Source: Ahaetulla prasina
Lineage: Eukaryota; Chordata; Lepidosauria; Squamata; Colubridae
Reading direction: 5' to 3'
NCBI RefSeq assembly: GCF_028640845.1
Contig: NC_080542.1
Location: 132,020,580 to 132,084,579 of the forward strand
Length of the DNA stretch: 64,000 nucleotides
Shown: positions 1 through 9,355 of the stretch, one piece after another
Layout of the letters: every line of letters begins with the position of its first letter
Numbering within the stretch: the stretch's first letter is position 1
Notes under the pieces: model-generated
Told to the model about the DNA's origin: nothing
The model's database searches: none
What the model saw: only the letters and a program-made list of their open reading frames with translations
Program-made: the position numbers and the translations under genes

Positions 1-1093
1 CTTTTTAGATTGGTCAATATGGGTACCCTAATGTGTTTGACCTTTCTGCTTTTAACATATGGCTTGGATCATCTTTTTGGCAATTCATTAAAGGGGCCTC
101 TTATATTTATTTCCTGATTAAATTATTTTGTGCTGGTAAGTAGCCTCTGTGGTTTTGTTTTGTTTTTTTGTATTCCGAAGACAGTTCAGAAATAGGACAA
201 AGATTAATACATATTCCATTCTTACACTCGAATATCTCTTGCCCCCAGTTGTGTAACCTGAATACCTGCAAGAAACAGCCATCTCTGACCGAGAAAAAAT
301 TAATTAGCAACTTGGCTACCTTCTGCCTGCAAGAGGAAAGAATCTTAAATGAAAACAGACATGTAAGGACATCTTTACAGTTTGTTGCATTGGAACGCCT
401 GCTTTGCCTAATTAAGTATCCTATAAAAAAAGAGAAAAGTTGCATCACCTTTAACCTTCTTTTAATCCAACACTGTGTCTTTCTCATAATTACAGCAAGT
501 TGTCCAAAACTGATTCACTTTGCTCAGCCTTGACTTCCAAGATCAATTTATTATGCCTTAGTTGCAAAGATTCCCCCACCGCTGTTCACTGTTGTTTTGT
601 GTATCTTGATTGCTTTTGATCAAAATCACATCAATACTTTAGCTCAGCAATTATGAGTTTGGATCCAAGGGCTCTGGTGGAAAAGCTGAAACACAGCAAG
701 ACAGAAATGACAATTTTGCCTCTTGTCCTTTTTTTCAGGATGGATTGAAAAGGCAGAAACCGTAGAGATTAAGGGGAAAAGAGTGAAAGAATTAGTGGAT
801 TTTGTTCCCTTCAAGGTTGGAATATTGTCTCTGGGGTATAGACTTGTATGATCATTTTACAATATATATCTGCTTGGGGTAAATAATAGTAAGCTTTAAA
901 TTAGTTCGGGTAGAAAATGTGTAGATTTGTCTGGTTCACTAAATTTCATTGAAGTTGTGCAGGTTGAAGCCTTAATGGGTCATTAAATGACTAATTACTG
1001 GTATGCTGGTTTGCAAGAACCCATAAGTGTGCAGGTAGAAATAGGAAGAAGAATATAATGCCAATACATAAGAGTCTAAAATTTGGGATGGTA
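1..1093. other. Non-repetitive stretch, no gene recognised
   Basis: AT-rich sequence. Two overlapping antisense open frames of about 120 codons (107-487 minus, 168-533 plus) show no domain or motif I recognise. I see no repeat family here. Confidence 0.5.
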
Positions 1094-1476
1094 CTGTTAG
1101 TCCTTGTCTTAGAACTATTTATTTGGTTCGAAGCTATGTTACTGAAAAAAAAAATGGATTTATGAACATTTTTCACACTTACGACCTTTGCAGCATTCCC
1201 ATGATCATTGATTATGTGATCATGTGATCAAATTTTTTTGCAGTTGGCAACTGGCATATATTTATGACAGTTGCACTGACCCAGGATTAAGAGAGTACCA
1301 TTTGTAACCTTCCCAGCCAGTTTCTGACAAGTAAAGTCAAGTAAGATTTGCTTAACAATCACATGATTCCTTTAACAATTGTGGCAAAAGGGTTGTAAAA
1401 TGAAGCAAACAACTGCCTTGCATAGCAGCAATAGAGATTTCAGGTACCGTTGTGAACATAACTCAAGGACTACCTG
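1094..1476 (+). mobile_element. Pogo/Tigger-like MITE, about 380 bp
   Basis: The ends are inverted: CTGTTAGTCCTTGTCTTA at the left and TAACTCAAGGACTACCTG at the right. TA dinucleotides flank it at 1092-1093 and 1477-1478. The interior carries phrases such as TTTTTCACACTTACGACC and CTTAACAATC that recur in eight other copies in this window. The terminal inverted repeats and TA target site suggest a non-autonomous Tc1/mariner-superfamily element; the exact family name is inferred. No coding capacity. Confidence 0.75.
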
Positions 1477-1499
1477 TATAGTCAGAGGTAAGTATGATA

Positions 1500-1851
1500 A
1501 AAGTAGTCCTTGATTTACAGAATATCAATTTGTTTAGTGACCAATGCTCACACTTGCACACTTTGGAATTGCATTTCCAAATCACATGATCAAAATTAGG
1601 GCTCTTAGCCAATGACACATATTTACAATGGTTGTAGCATTCCAGGATCAAATAATTACTATTTGAGACCGTCACTGTGATCTTTCAGCAAACAAAATCA
1701 ACAGGGGAAGCCATTAAAATTTATTAATGGTTTCCTGATTCATTTAATGCATTGATAACCACAACCAAAAAAAAAAAAAACCAGCATAAAATTGAATGTG
1801 ACTCACTTTACAACTGCCTTGCTTAACAACAGAATTTTGGCCCTATCTGTG
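1500..1851 (+). mobile_element. Pogo/Tigger-like MITE, decayed
   Basis: Starts AGTAGTCCTTGATTTACAG and follows the interior of the 1094 copy (GTTTAGTGACC, CACATGATCAAAAT, ACTGCCTTGCTTAACAAC). The right terminus is eroded near CCCTATCTGTG. It lies only about 20 bp after the previous copy in the same orientation. Confidence 0.65.
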
Positions 1852-1869
1852 ATCTATAGATAAGGATGA

Positions 1870-2012
1870 TAGAATAGAATAGAATAGAATAGAATGGAAT
1901 GGAACGGAACGGAACAGAACAGAACGGATTAGGATTAGGATTAGGATTAGGATTAGGATTAGGATTAGGATTAGAATAGAATAGAATAGAATAGAATAGA
2001 ATAGAATAGAAT
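1870..2012. repeat. Composite microsatellite (AATAG)n-(GGAAC)n-(TTAGGA)n-(AATAG)n
   Basis: Begins as ATAGA pentamers and passes through GGAAT, GGAAC and CAGAA variants. It then holds about eight GGATTA hexamers at roughly 1926-1973 and returns to AATAG pentamers. It abuts a CR1 3' end at 2013, so the array probably grew from that element's tail. Confidence 0.9.
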
Positions 2013-2441
2013 AACAGAGTTGGAAGGGACTTTGGAGGTCTTCCCGAAGGCCATCACTCTGCTAAACAAATAATTCCATCAACACTGTCAAACTATTTAC
2101 TGAATCTGCACTACTATTAATCTTCTCATAGTTCCCATCACCAATCTCTTTCCATTTATGACTGTATGACTATAACTTGTTGCTGGCAATCCTTATGATT
2201 TATATTGATATATTGACCATCAATTGTGTTGTAAATGTTGTACCTTGATGAACGAATCTTTTCTTTTATGTACACTGAGAGCATATGCACCATGACCAAT
2301 TCCTTGTGTGTCCAATCACACTTGGCCAATAAAAAATTCTATTCTATTCTAGTCCAACCCCCTGCTTAGGCAGGAAACCTACACCACTCTGGATAAATGG
2401 CTATCCAACATCTTCTTAAAAACTTCCGGTGTTGGAGTATT
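2013..2441 (-). mobile_element. CR1 LINE 3' end, split by a CR1/L3 insertion
   Basis: CR1 3'-terminal sequence in reverse orientation: AGAGTTGGAAGGGAC at 2016-2030 and AGTCCAACCCCCTGC from about 2350, ending near 2441. The two halves join exactly when the CR1/L3 piece between about 2043 and 2350 is removed. No ORF2 is left. Confidence 0.85.
2043..2350 (+). mobile_element. CR1/L3-type (snake) LINE 3' end, nested in CR1
   Basis: Contains GGCCATCACTCTGCTAAAC, then GACTGTATGACTATAAC, TTGCTGGCAATCCTTATG, CACTTGGCCAATAAAAAATT and a short ATTCT tail. The same sequence occurs at 11.6-12.0 kb (plus) and 37.5-37.7 kb (minus). Snake CR1/L3 elements are known to carry pentameric tails of this kind; assignment to that family is from recognition. 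Confidence 0.85.
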
Positions 2442-2775
2442 ATCTGCATATATATACGTAAAATATCCTTTTTTTGAAAAAAAGAAGAAGAAGATCTCAG
2501 CTATTGATCACTGCTTCTAGTTATCTAAATATTGAGATGTCTCCCAGATATTTGTATAAATATTTGCATGGATTTTATTTATTGATGCAGTCCCGCTGGA
2601 ATAAAAATGAATAGTTTAATATGAGGTAGTTGTCTACCATTCAGTTTCATGATTATTACAAATAAGTATGATATTTGTACAGTTGATTTTATCTTACTTC
2701 TTTTGGGCAGCAAGCAAAACTGAAGCAGAGAATAGCCCTGTCCCTTGTAGTAGGGATTTCTTGGAATAGCATGGA
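2442..2775. other. Unannotated AT-rich spacer
   Basis: Short A-rich and GAA runs near 2475-2495. I see no repeat family or gene. Confidence 0.5.
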
Positions 2776-3300
2776 ATAACAGAGCTAGAAGGGACCTTGG
2801 AGGGAGTGGTGAAATCCAGCTGGATCTCTCCAGCTCGCATGAACTGGAGGCTCCACCAGGGCATCATTACATCCTGTTTTTGACCTTCTGTGCATGTGCA
2901 GAAGGCTCTGTACATGCGCAGAAGGCTCTGTGCATGCGCAGAAGAGGTGTAGCATTAGCGCATTTCTGAACCAGTAGTGAAGGTAAGTGGATTTTACCAC
3001 TGCTTGAAGGTCTTCTAGTTCAACTGCCTGCTCAAGCAGGAGACCCATTTGAGACAAGTGCCTGCCCAGTCTCATCTTGAAGGCCTCCAGCAATGGGGTA
3101 CCCACAACTTCTGAAGGCAAGGCAAGGCACTGGTTAATTTGTTTTCCTCTTTAGGAAATTTCTCCTTAGTTCCAGGTTGCTTCTGTCCTTGATTAGTTTC
3201 CATCCATTGTTTCTTGTCCTGCATTCTGGTGGTCTGGAAAAATAGGTTGACTCCCCCCCTCTTTTTTTCTGGCAACCTCTCAAATATTGTAACTCTTGGA
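2776..3300 (-). mobile_element. CR1 LINE 3' end, split by a hAT MITE
   Basis: Reverse-orientation CR1: AACAGAGCTAGAAGGGACC at the left, then after the MITE at 2804-3002 it resumes with GGTCTTCTAGTTCAACTGCC. It continues through CCCACAACTTCTGAAGGC and AAATTTCTCCTTAGTTCC to about 3300. The reading frame of the ORF2 C-terminus is broken. Confidence 0.85.
2804..3002. mobile_element. hAT-like MITE (CAGTGGTG-type), 199 bp
   Basis: Flanked by CTTGGAGG (2796-2803) and CTTGAAGG (3003-3010), an 8-bp target duplication with one mismatch, in a CR1 sequence that is continuous without it. The termini GAGTGGTGAAATCC and GGATTTTACCACTG are inverted repeats. The interior has three near-copies of a GCATGCGCAGAAGGCTCTG motif (2889-2945). 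No coding capacity; hAT assignment rests on the 8-bp duplication. Confidence 0.85.
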
Positions 3301-3706
3301 GCTTTCTTTTGGAGACCACCAAGCCTCTGGATGGTTTTATAGGATGCTAACTCTCTATAGTCTTCCAAGATTACTGCAAAGATAATTTAAGCTAAAAATA
3401 TCCTTAGAGAGCATTTGGTGATTTTCCCAGCTGGTGACCAAGGAATTAATATTAATTAATGCATTAGCATTTGTTTGAGAACCTGTATATGCTTCTTCAA
3501 TTCGTGGTACCATCTCATAGTCCTTGGTCCTACTTTTGTAATCATGGAGCTACTCATTTATTTGTGTACTGTTCAAATTCACCAACTAATTACTCTTTTG
3601 GAGGTGTTTGAAAAATTTAAGAAGCTAAATCTGGTACATGAAGATCCTACTGGAAAATATCCAATTGTTTTGCTTTAAAAAATAAAATACCACAGTAAGA
3701 TAAATA
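3301..3706. other. Unannotated spacer
   Basis: No family recognised. A 67-codon open frame at 3475-3678 has no supporting feature. Confidence 0.45.
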
Positions 3707-3709
3707 TTT

Positions 3710-3761
<52 letters not shown>

Positions 3762-3841
3762 TCCTTCCTTCCTTCCTTCCTTCCTTCCTTCCTTCCTTCC
3801 TTCCTCCCTCCCTCCCTCCTTCCCTCCCTCCCTCCCTCTTT
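3707..3841. repeat. (CTTT)n-(CCTT)n-(CCTC)n polypyrimidine microsatellite
   Basis: Starts as CTTT tetramers, shifts to CCTT and ends in CCTC. The open frame on the minus strand here is only a translated simple repeat. Confidence 0.95.
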
Positions 3842-3844
3842 CAT

Positions 3845-4040
3845 TCTCAAATTCATATGGCTGCCCATCTCACAAGCAAGTGATTCTGGGTGGCATGCAA
3901 CAAAAACATTAATATTTACCAGGCCATTGTTATTAATATTATTAGCAAAAGACTTAAAATTATAAAACAAATCATATAAAAAAGAAAATACATATACATT
4001 TGGGGGAAGAGTAGGTGTTAATAACAGTGGAGCCATCTCA
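3845..4040 (-). mobile_element. Possible L2-like LINE 3' remnant
   Basis: GCCCATCTCACAAGCAAGTG and TCTGGGTGGCATGCAACAAA resemble the 3'-terminal region of squamate L2-type LINEs in reverse. The match is short and degraded. The sequence from 4041 to 4371 shows nothing I recognise. Confidence 0.35.
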
Positions 4041-4371
4041 ATATTATCAATTCTCTGTAGATCCCAGGCCTAAATGGAAAAATCAGATCTTGAGGGACTT
4101 TTGAGACGTCAGAATGGATTCAGCTGGCCTTATTTCACTTTGTGACTACCACGGATCTGTAAGAACAAGTCACAGTAACTGCTATGATGGGGCAGTAGAA
4201 GTTCTGCCTGTTTTTTATGTACATAAAATTGCATCATCTGTAAAATACAGGCAGAGGTTCCATCACATCATTGTTTACATGATTTTCTTTACCTAGGGAC
4301 ACCCCTAATGTAATTTTTCAAGAAAAAGTATACTGTTAATCCCTTTTTTTAAAAAAACTGTGTTAAATAAA

Positions 4372-4761
4372 GTTAGGCCTCAATTTACAACAGTTCATTT
4401 AGTGACCATTCAAAGTTACAATGGCTTTGCACTGAAAAAGTAATTCATGACTGTTTTTCACACTTAAAGCCATTGCAGGTTCCCCCTGCTTGTGTGATTA
4501 AAAAAAATTGGATCTTTGACTAGTGATTTGTATTTATGATGGTTGCCGTTTCCTGAGGTCATGTGATCCCCTTTTGTGACCTTCTGATAATGGGGAAACC
4601 AGATTCACTCGACAACCATGTCAGTAACTTGACAACTACAATGATTCACGTAACAACTGTGGCAAGAAAGGTCATAAAACAAGTTAAAACTCACTTAACA
4701 AATTTTCACTTAGCAATATAAATTTTGGGTTCAATTATGGTCGTAAGTTGAGAACTACCTG
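4372..4761 (+). mobile_element. Pogo/Tigger-like MITE
   Basis: Left end AGTTAGGCCTCAATTTACAA and right end GTAAGTTGAGAACTACCTG are inverted versions of the family terminus. TA follows at 4762. The interior shares CAAAGTTACAATGGC, CATGTGATCCCCTTTTG and CTTAACAAATTTTCACTTAG-type phrases with the other copies. Confidence 0.75.
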
Positions 4762-4842
4762 TAATGAGGCAGAGACAGAAATCATGTCCTTCTCTACAAC
4801 TACTATGGAGTTAGCTGCACCAGGTGTACACTAATCATTCCA

Positions 4843-5207
4843 CAGGAGTCCTTGACTTAAGACTAAAGTTGGCACAAAAATTCCATTGCTAGTCATGGCA
4901 GGCATTAAGCGAGTCATGACCAATTTTACAATCATTTTTATTATGTTTGCTAAGCAAATCATTGTAGTTATTAAATGACTCACACAGTCATTAAGAGAGT
5001 CTGGCTTTCTTCACTGACTTTGGTTGTTGGAAGCTGTCTGAGAAGACTACATGGGAGGGACTCTGGGGCATTACAACTGTTGCAAATGTGACTGGTTGCC
5101 AAACACCCACATTTTGACTATGGGAATGCTGCAATAGTTGTGTATGCGAGTTCTGATCATAAGCCACTTTTTTTGAGCTGACATCACTTCAAAGTCAAGG
5201 ACTACCT
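4843..5207 (-). mobile_element. Pogo/Tigger-like MITE, opposite orientation
   Basis: Begins CAGGAGTCCTTGACTTAAG and ends AAGTCAAGGACTACCT. The interior reads as the reverse complement of the 4372 copy. It lies 80 bp from that copy in inverted orientation. Confidence 0.7.
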
Positions 5208-5453
5208 TATTTTGTATGCTTTCATCTTCATTGCTTTATTGGTGAGACTGACATGCTTATCTTCAGTAATTATCTACCAGACCTGACTGGCTGAAAATTT
5301 TTCTGTAGTTCCTTTGCCTATTTGGCTGAGAATTCTATTTTTACCCAATTCTTGATGAAAGAAAAGCTTCCAGTCCTGAAATCTCATAGGTAAGCAATGG
5401 TTTCATCTTCAAATTACAGCAAGTCTGAAAGTCACACTTATGTTCTTAGATAC

Positions 5454-5547
5454 ATCCTCCTCCTCCTCCTCCTCCTCCTCCTCCTCCTCCTCCTCCTCCT
5501 CCTCCTCCTCCTCCTCCTCCTCCTCCTCCTCCTCCTCCTCCTCCTCC
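5454..5547. repeat. (TCC)n microsatellite, about 31 units
   Basis: An uninterrupted run of CCT/TCC trinucleotides, all pyrimidine on the plus strand. Confidence 0.97.
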
Positions 5548-6458
5548 AAATTAACTAACCTGAAATCTTCTTTCAGCCCACTTTGATCATTCAGGACATT
5601 TTAAAGCCATTAGGGAACCTAGTGGAATCAGGTTAGCAAAAAGTCCTTTCATTCTTATTGAAGTCCCTCATATATCATGCTAAATGCTTAACTTTCCTGT
5701 AATTAAAATGGATTACCATTAGGGAGATCACAAACAAACAAAAGCTAAAACCCTGAAAGATATTCCACAAATGAGTCACCGAGTAAGATTTTCTTCAGTG
5801 TTCCCTGTTTAAAATGATTTGGAAAACAATCATTTTCTATGATTAGGTGGTTGGCTTCTATTCTTTTCAAATGTGAGCTAGTTGCTAATCACACCATTAA
5901 TCATGTTCCTTAAGTGAAGATTACTATAATGGCTCTTCATAATAAACGGCAACAGAAAAATCATCCTTTGTCTCTACAATCTTCCTCAGTGACCTTGTAC
6001 ATTTGTGTCATAGTACTCATTAAAAAGGAACTCTGATGATGAGTTACATCAGAACCCATAATTTCAACAATTAAGATCAGTCTTATTGGAGACATTGTTT
6101 AGAGAATAGACTTTTTGATGGCCTCTGATAGTATTATGGAAAGCATGGAACATAACCATGTAAAGTTTCTAAAAGAAGAAATTGTATTCATAAACGAGCG
6201 AACAAACAAACAAGCGTTTTAAGTCATATTGAACTGAGATTTTTCCCCATCTTTGATTTTCTCCTCAGTATGAGAGCATGGATCATTAACAATTTAGCTC
6301 TTTCGATTGTTTCTCACTATTTCTTTTTAGTGTAAGAGCAAAATGCCCTATGATTTGGGAAACTGGGGCAGATATCTTAGGTGGCAATTGCAGGAGAAGC
6401 TTGAAGTGACTCAAAATATTCTCTTGAAGAAAGTCCCTTGTGGCACATGGTCTATTCC
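5548..6458. other. Repeat-poor AT-rich stretch
   Basis: About 0.9 kb without a repeat family I recognise. It could hold conserved non-coding sequence, but nothing in the sequence alone proves it. Confidence 0.45.
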
Positions 6459-6613
6459 AAGGTGCAGAATAGACCAGGGGTCTCCAACCTTGGCAACCTG
6501 AAGACTTGTGGACTTCAACTCCCAGAGCTTTGCTGGCTGAGGAACTCTGGGAGTTGAAGTCCACAAGTCTTCAAGTTGCCAAGGTTGGAGACCCCTGGTT
6601 TATTCTGCACCCT
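6459..6613. mobile_element. Fold-back (palindromic) hAT-like MITE
   Basis: Core at 6475-6597 runs from CAGGGGTCTCCAACCTTGG to CCAAGGTTGGAGACCCCTG and folds into a nearly perfect hairpin of about 55 bp. The arms continue outside the core: GTGCAGAATAGAC at the left is the inverse of GTTTATTCTGCAC at the right. Related elements are at 35.05 and 63.05 kb. Confidence 0.8.
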
Positions 6614-7372
6614 TAATTTTGCCTGCTGCTCAGCCCTATAGTGCCTAGTATCCTTTTGATTAGACTGCTAAATTTCATATCATGGAGGAAATATCATCTC
6701 CAAGCAGTAAAAATATTGAATTACCTCTGAACATAAGACGTTGATTTCTTCCTGTGCACTGAAAGTAAAATATATAGCACCATTTCAAAAAGTCCTCCAT
6801 TTTTTTCATATTCTCATTTGATTCCTTTTGAAATCCTTTTCAAAAAGGAAAGGAATTTTGGTGAGATTGACATGCTATTCTTGTACTTTTAAAATATGAA
6901 CTGGCAAAGGGATATGTGTGAATGCTTTGTCTTTCATTGTATAATCATCTCTTCAGCAGTCTGCCACTACACTGACTCCCAAAGGGTCCCAAAGGAAGCC
7001 TTCAAAATGAATTCCTCCCATCCAGGTATGTGCAACCAAACAAATCTCACCGTGGTGGAAATGTAACTACTCTAACATAAAAACAGTAAGAGCTCCTTCT
7101 ACTTCCAACAAAAAGTATGTCCAAATATATCACAGAAAGATATTTGAAAGAACTTCTCAAGCTGCTTGAGAAGATGGGGAAAAAAATGTGAAGCAGAAGA
7201 TGAAAACTGTTGAGAAACTGCAAGTTACATTTTGGCACGCCATTAATCAGAAATTTCTAGCTGTGGAAATGTTTAGCTAATGGGCATTGAAGCATTCTCT
7301 TTGTGACTGTATGTTTGAGTATTCCTGTGGGAGGGAATCTGACCCGAGTGAATATTAGTGAAGTAGGTTTTA
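6614..7372. other. Unannotated AT-rich stretch
   Basis: No gene or repeat family recognised. A short local inverted repeat (CTTCTCAAGC/GCTTGAGAAG) lies near 7150-7172. Confidence 0.45.
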
Positions 7373-7455
7373 TAGCTTGTTCTAATGGTTAAGGCATCAG
7401 ACTCACAAGAGACCATGAGTTCAAGTCCTACTTGTGACATGAAAGCCAGATGGGG

Positions 7456-7491
<36 letters not shown>

Positions 7492-7780
7492 AGTGCAACA
7501 CACCTCAGTTTCTGTTGGGGGAAAAATAGGACAAGGGAAATGTGTTGGATATGCTTGTCACCAGCAGTAGTTTTCACATATTCTTGCCATTGGGGCATGC
7601 ATCCCACCTTGAAAATATGTCTAAATAGGACGGCATTATGCCAGGGTGGGTGGATGGGCCAGGCCCACCCGCAATCGCTGCTACCGGTTCGCCCGAACTG
7701 GTCTGAATACCACTTCTGCTTGTCACCTTGAGTTATTTATAAAAATAATAAAAGCAGGATACAAACAATAAAATAAATAA
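7373..7780 (+). mobile_element. tRNA-derived SINE with CT expansion, split by a hAT MITE
   Basis: Pol III A-box-like TAATGGTTAAGG (7383) and B-box-like GAGTTCAAGTCC (7417) lie in a tRNA-like head. A (CT)n run follows at 7459-7488. The tail TTGAGTTATTTATAAAAATA plus AAATAAATAAA ends near 7780. It is interrupted at 7561-7717. Minus-strand relatives occur at 24.7, 26.6 and 56.0 kb. Confidence 0.7.
7561..7717. mobile_element. hAT-like MITE (CAGTGGTG-type), 157 bp
   Basis: Flanked by a perfect 8-bp duplication GCTTGTCA (7553-7560 and 7718-7725). The left end CAGCAGTAGTTTTC and right end GAATACCACTTCT are imperfect inverted repeats. The right half carries GCTACCGGTTCGCCCGAAC, a phrase shared with the 36.0 and 55.8 kb members. 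Confidence 0.8.
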
Positions 7781-8170
7781 AGGGGATTTATTTGTGGGAT
7801 AAAGTATAGGCAAATCCTAGTACCGAGCTAACTACACACTACCAGAAGAAGTGTCAAAGAGCTCATGTTCTGTGCAAGTCTGCATAAGAAGTTAGAGGCA
7901 GATGGAAGTAACCTCAATCTCTTAGAGAAAGGGTAGGCAAAATGAAAGATGCAGAGAGGACACAAAGCATCCTTAAACTGTCTGTCTACATCCTATTGCT
8001 CCATCTGGTCAGCTAGTCATAAGATATGATAGAGAGACAGTATCACTGGATTTGTATCTCTAACATTAGTCATGTTGGAGAACAGCCTATTTTATAAGCC
8101 TTGCTCCAGAAACCGTGTGTCTTGGTTTCAAATAACAACAATATCTGCAATTTCACTGCAGTTTAATTAT
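7781..8170. other. Unannotated spacer
   Basis: Nothing recognised between the two SINEs. Confidence 0.45.
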
Positions 8171-8171
8171 T

Positions 8172-8400
8172 ATTTTTTTCTTTTTACAACCCTGTAATCC
8201 CTTTTAGCAGGGTGAAGTGGGGCGACTGAATGGAGCTGAGAGTTTACTGACTGGATGCCCTTCCTGATGCCTATGCAGAGTTCACAGTAGATATTTTCTC
8301 TTTGTGCCCTGATAGAGAAACATGTGTCACTGCCTAGGATTGACCTCTCAACCTTCTGACTGGGAGGCATGTATTTTCATCTCTAGGCCATCGCGGCACT
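8172..8400 (-). mobile_element. tRNA-derived SINE, BovB-type 3' part
   Basis: On the minus strand a tRNA-like head begins at about 8398 (GCCGCGATGGCCTAGAGATG). A B-box-like GAGGTCAATCCT follows, and a body carries GGCATCAGGAAGGGCATCC, a phrase seen in BovB-related SINEs. Family placement is inferred. Confidence 0.55.
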
Positions 8401-8499
8401 CACAATAAAAAAATAATAACAGAAGGGTGTTTGTGTATATGTATATGTATATATAGGTGTCGGTAGATATAAGTGTAGGTCCCTGTTATAGCAAAGATA

Positions 8500-8684
8500 A
8501 TAGAGATTGGCAACTCAGTCATTAAGCAAAGTGGTCTGATAATAGTCTTACTTCAGCTTTTCTTTGTTTTACAGACCTATGAAGCTTGTAAGTACAAGAA
8601 TTGGTCATACAGTTATTTTTTCATTACTGTTACAATTGTGAATGATTACTAAACAAGGCAGTCATTAAATGAGGATTATCTGTA
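8500..8684 (-). mobile_element. Possible pogo-like MITE fragment
   Basis: ACTAAACAAGGCAGTCATTA and AATGAGGATTATCTGTA resemble one end of the pogo-like family. The rest is too decayed to align by eye. Confidence 0.4.
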
Positions 8685-8689
8685 CCTTG

Positions 8690-9355
8690 ATTAGCACTTC
8701 TTGAAATCCAATAAGCAATTCAGGCCAAGGTAATTCTAAAAGTAACCCCATACAAATTTGCTTTTGGAAAAAAGAATAGAATATTAACATTGTTAAATCT
8801 ACTGTTAAATACTACCTTTCCTTTCTGTTCACAACTAAAAATGGAACATGGATTACATTAGAACAACAGTAAAAATTCTACAAATAGGGATGGACATTAG
8901 AAATGAAATAATAATAAAGACATTATTATATCTTTTAAAAACATCTACTTTTCAGGTAAGTTTTTTCCACAAAGATCAAATAATTTCATTCAGCAAATAT
9001 TTAATACAGAAAAGGATTAAGAGCTTTAAATAGTTTTAGTTTATTATAATGCATTGGCTTCCCTTTTCTTGATGACTATGAATGTCATAAAAATGGGTTA
9101 TCTGCTTTTATGTGTAAGGCTCAAATTCTTAAACTTCAATTTTATGGATAAAGTCAAATTACAATGAAAGATATAAAAAGGTAATTAATTATGTAGTAAA
9201 TAAAGGCTTTACTTTATAGTGTGAATTAGACTAAATCCTAACATGTGAATTAGAAAAAATTACGGAGAATTTTGTTCTGCAGGGCATGAAGTAAAGAATC
9301 TGCATTTGGCTTCTGTCCTCCATTAACCTGTATTCTCCTGTAACGACTTGTTTTT
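8690..9355. other. Unannotated AT-rich stretch
   Basis: A 61-codon open frame at 8848-9033 has no recognisable features. No repeat family recognised. Confidence 0.45.

Noticed and set aside
107..533. Overlapping antisense open frames of 121 and 126 codons as genes
   Set aside because: No domain, no conserved motif, no splice or promoter context; overlapping antisense frames of this length arise by chance.
1926..1973. True interstitial telomere sequence
   Set aside because: Units are TTAGGA, not TTAGGG, and grade into the neighbouring AATAG array.
3647..4036. 129-codon frame with lysine/glutamate/arginine repeats
   Set aside because: Minus-strand translation of the CTTT/CCTT microsatellite.
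7383..7428. tRNA gene
   Set aside because: A- and B-box-like sequences are present, but the head lacks a full cloverleaf and continues into a SINE body. The same holds for the SINEs at 8.2, 13.9, 19.6, 26.6, 36.4, 51.1 and 53.6 kb.
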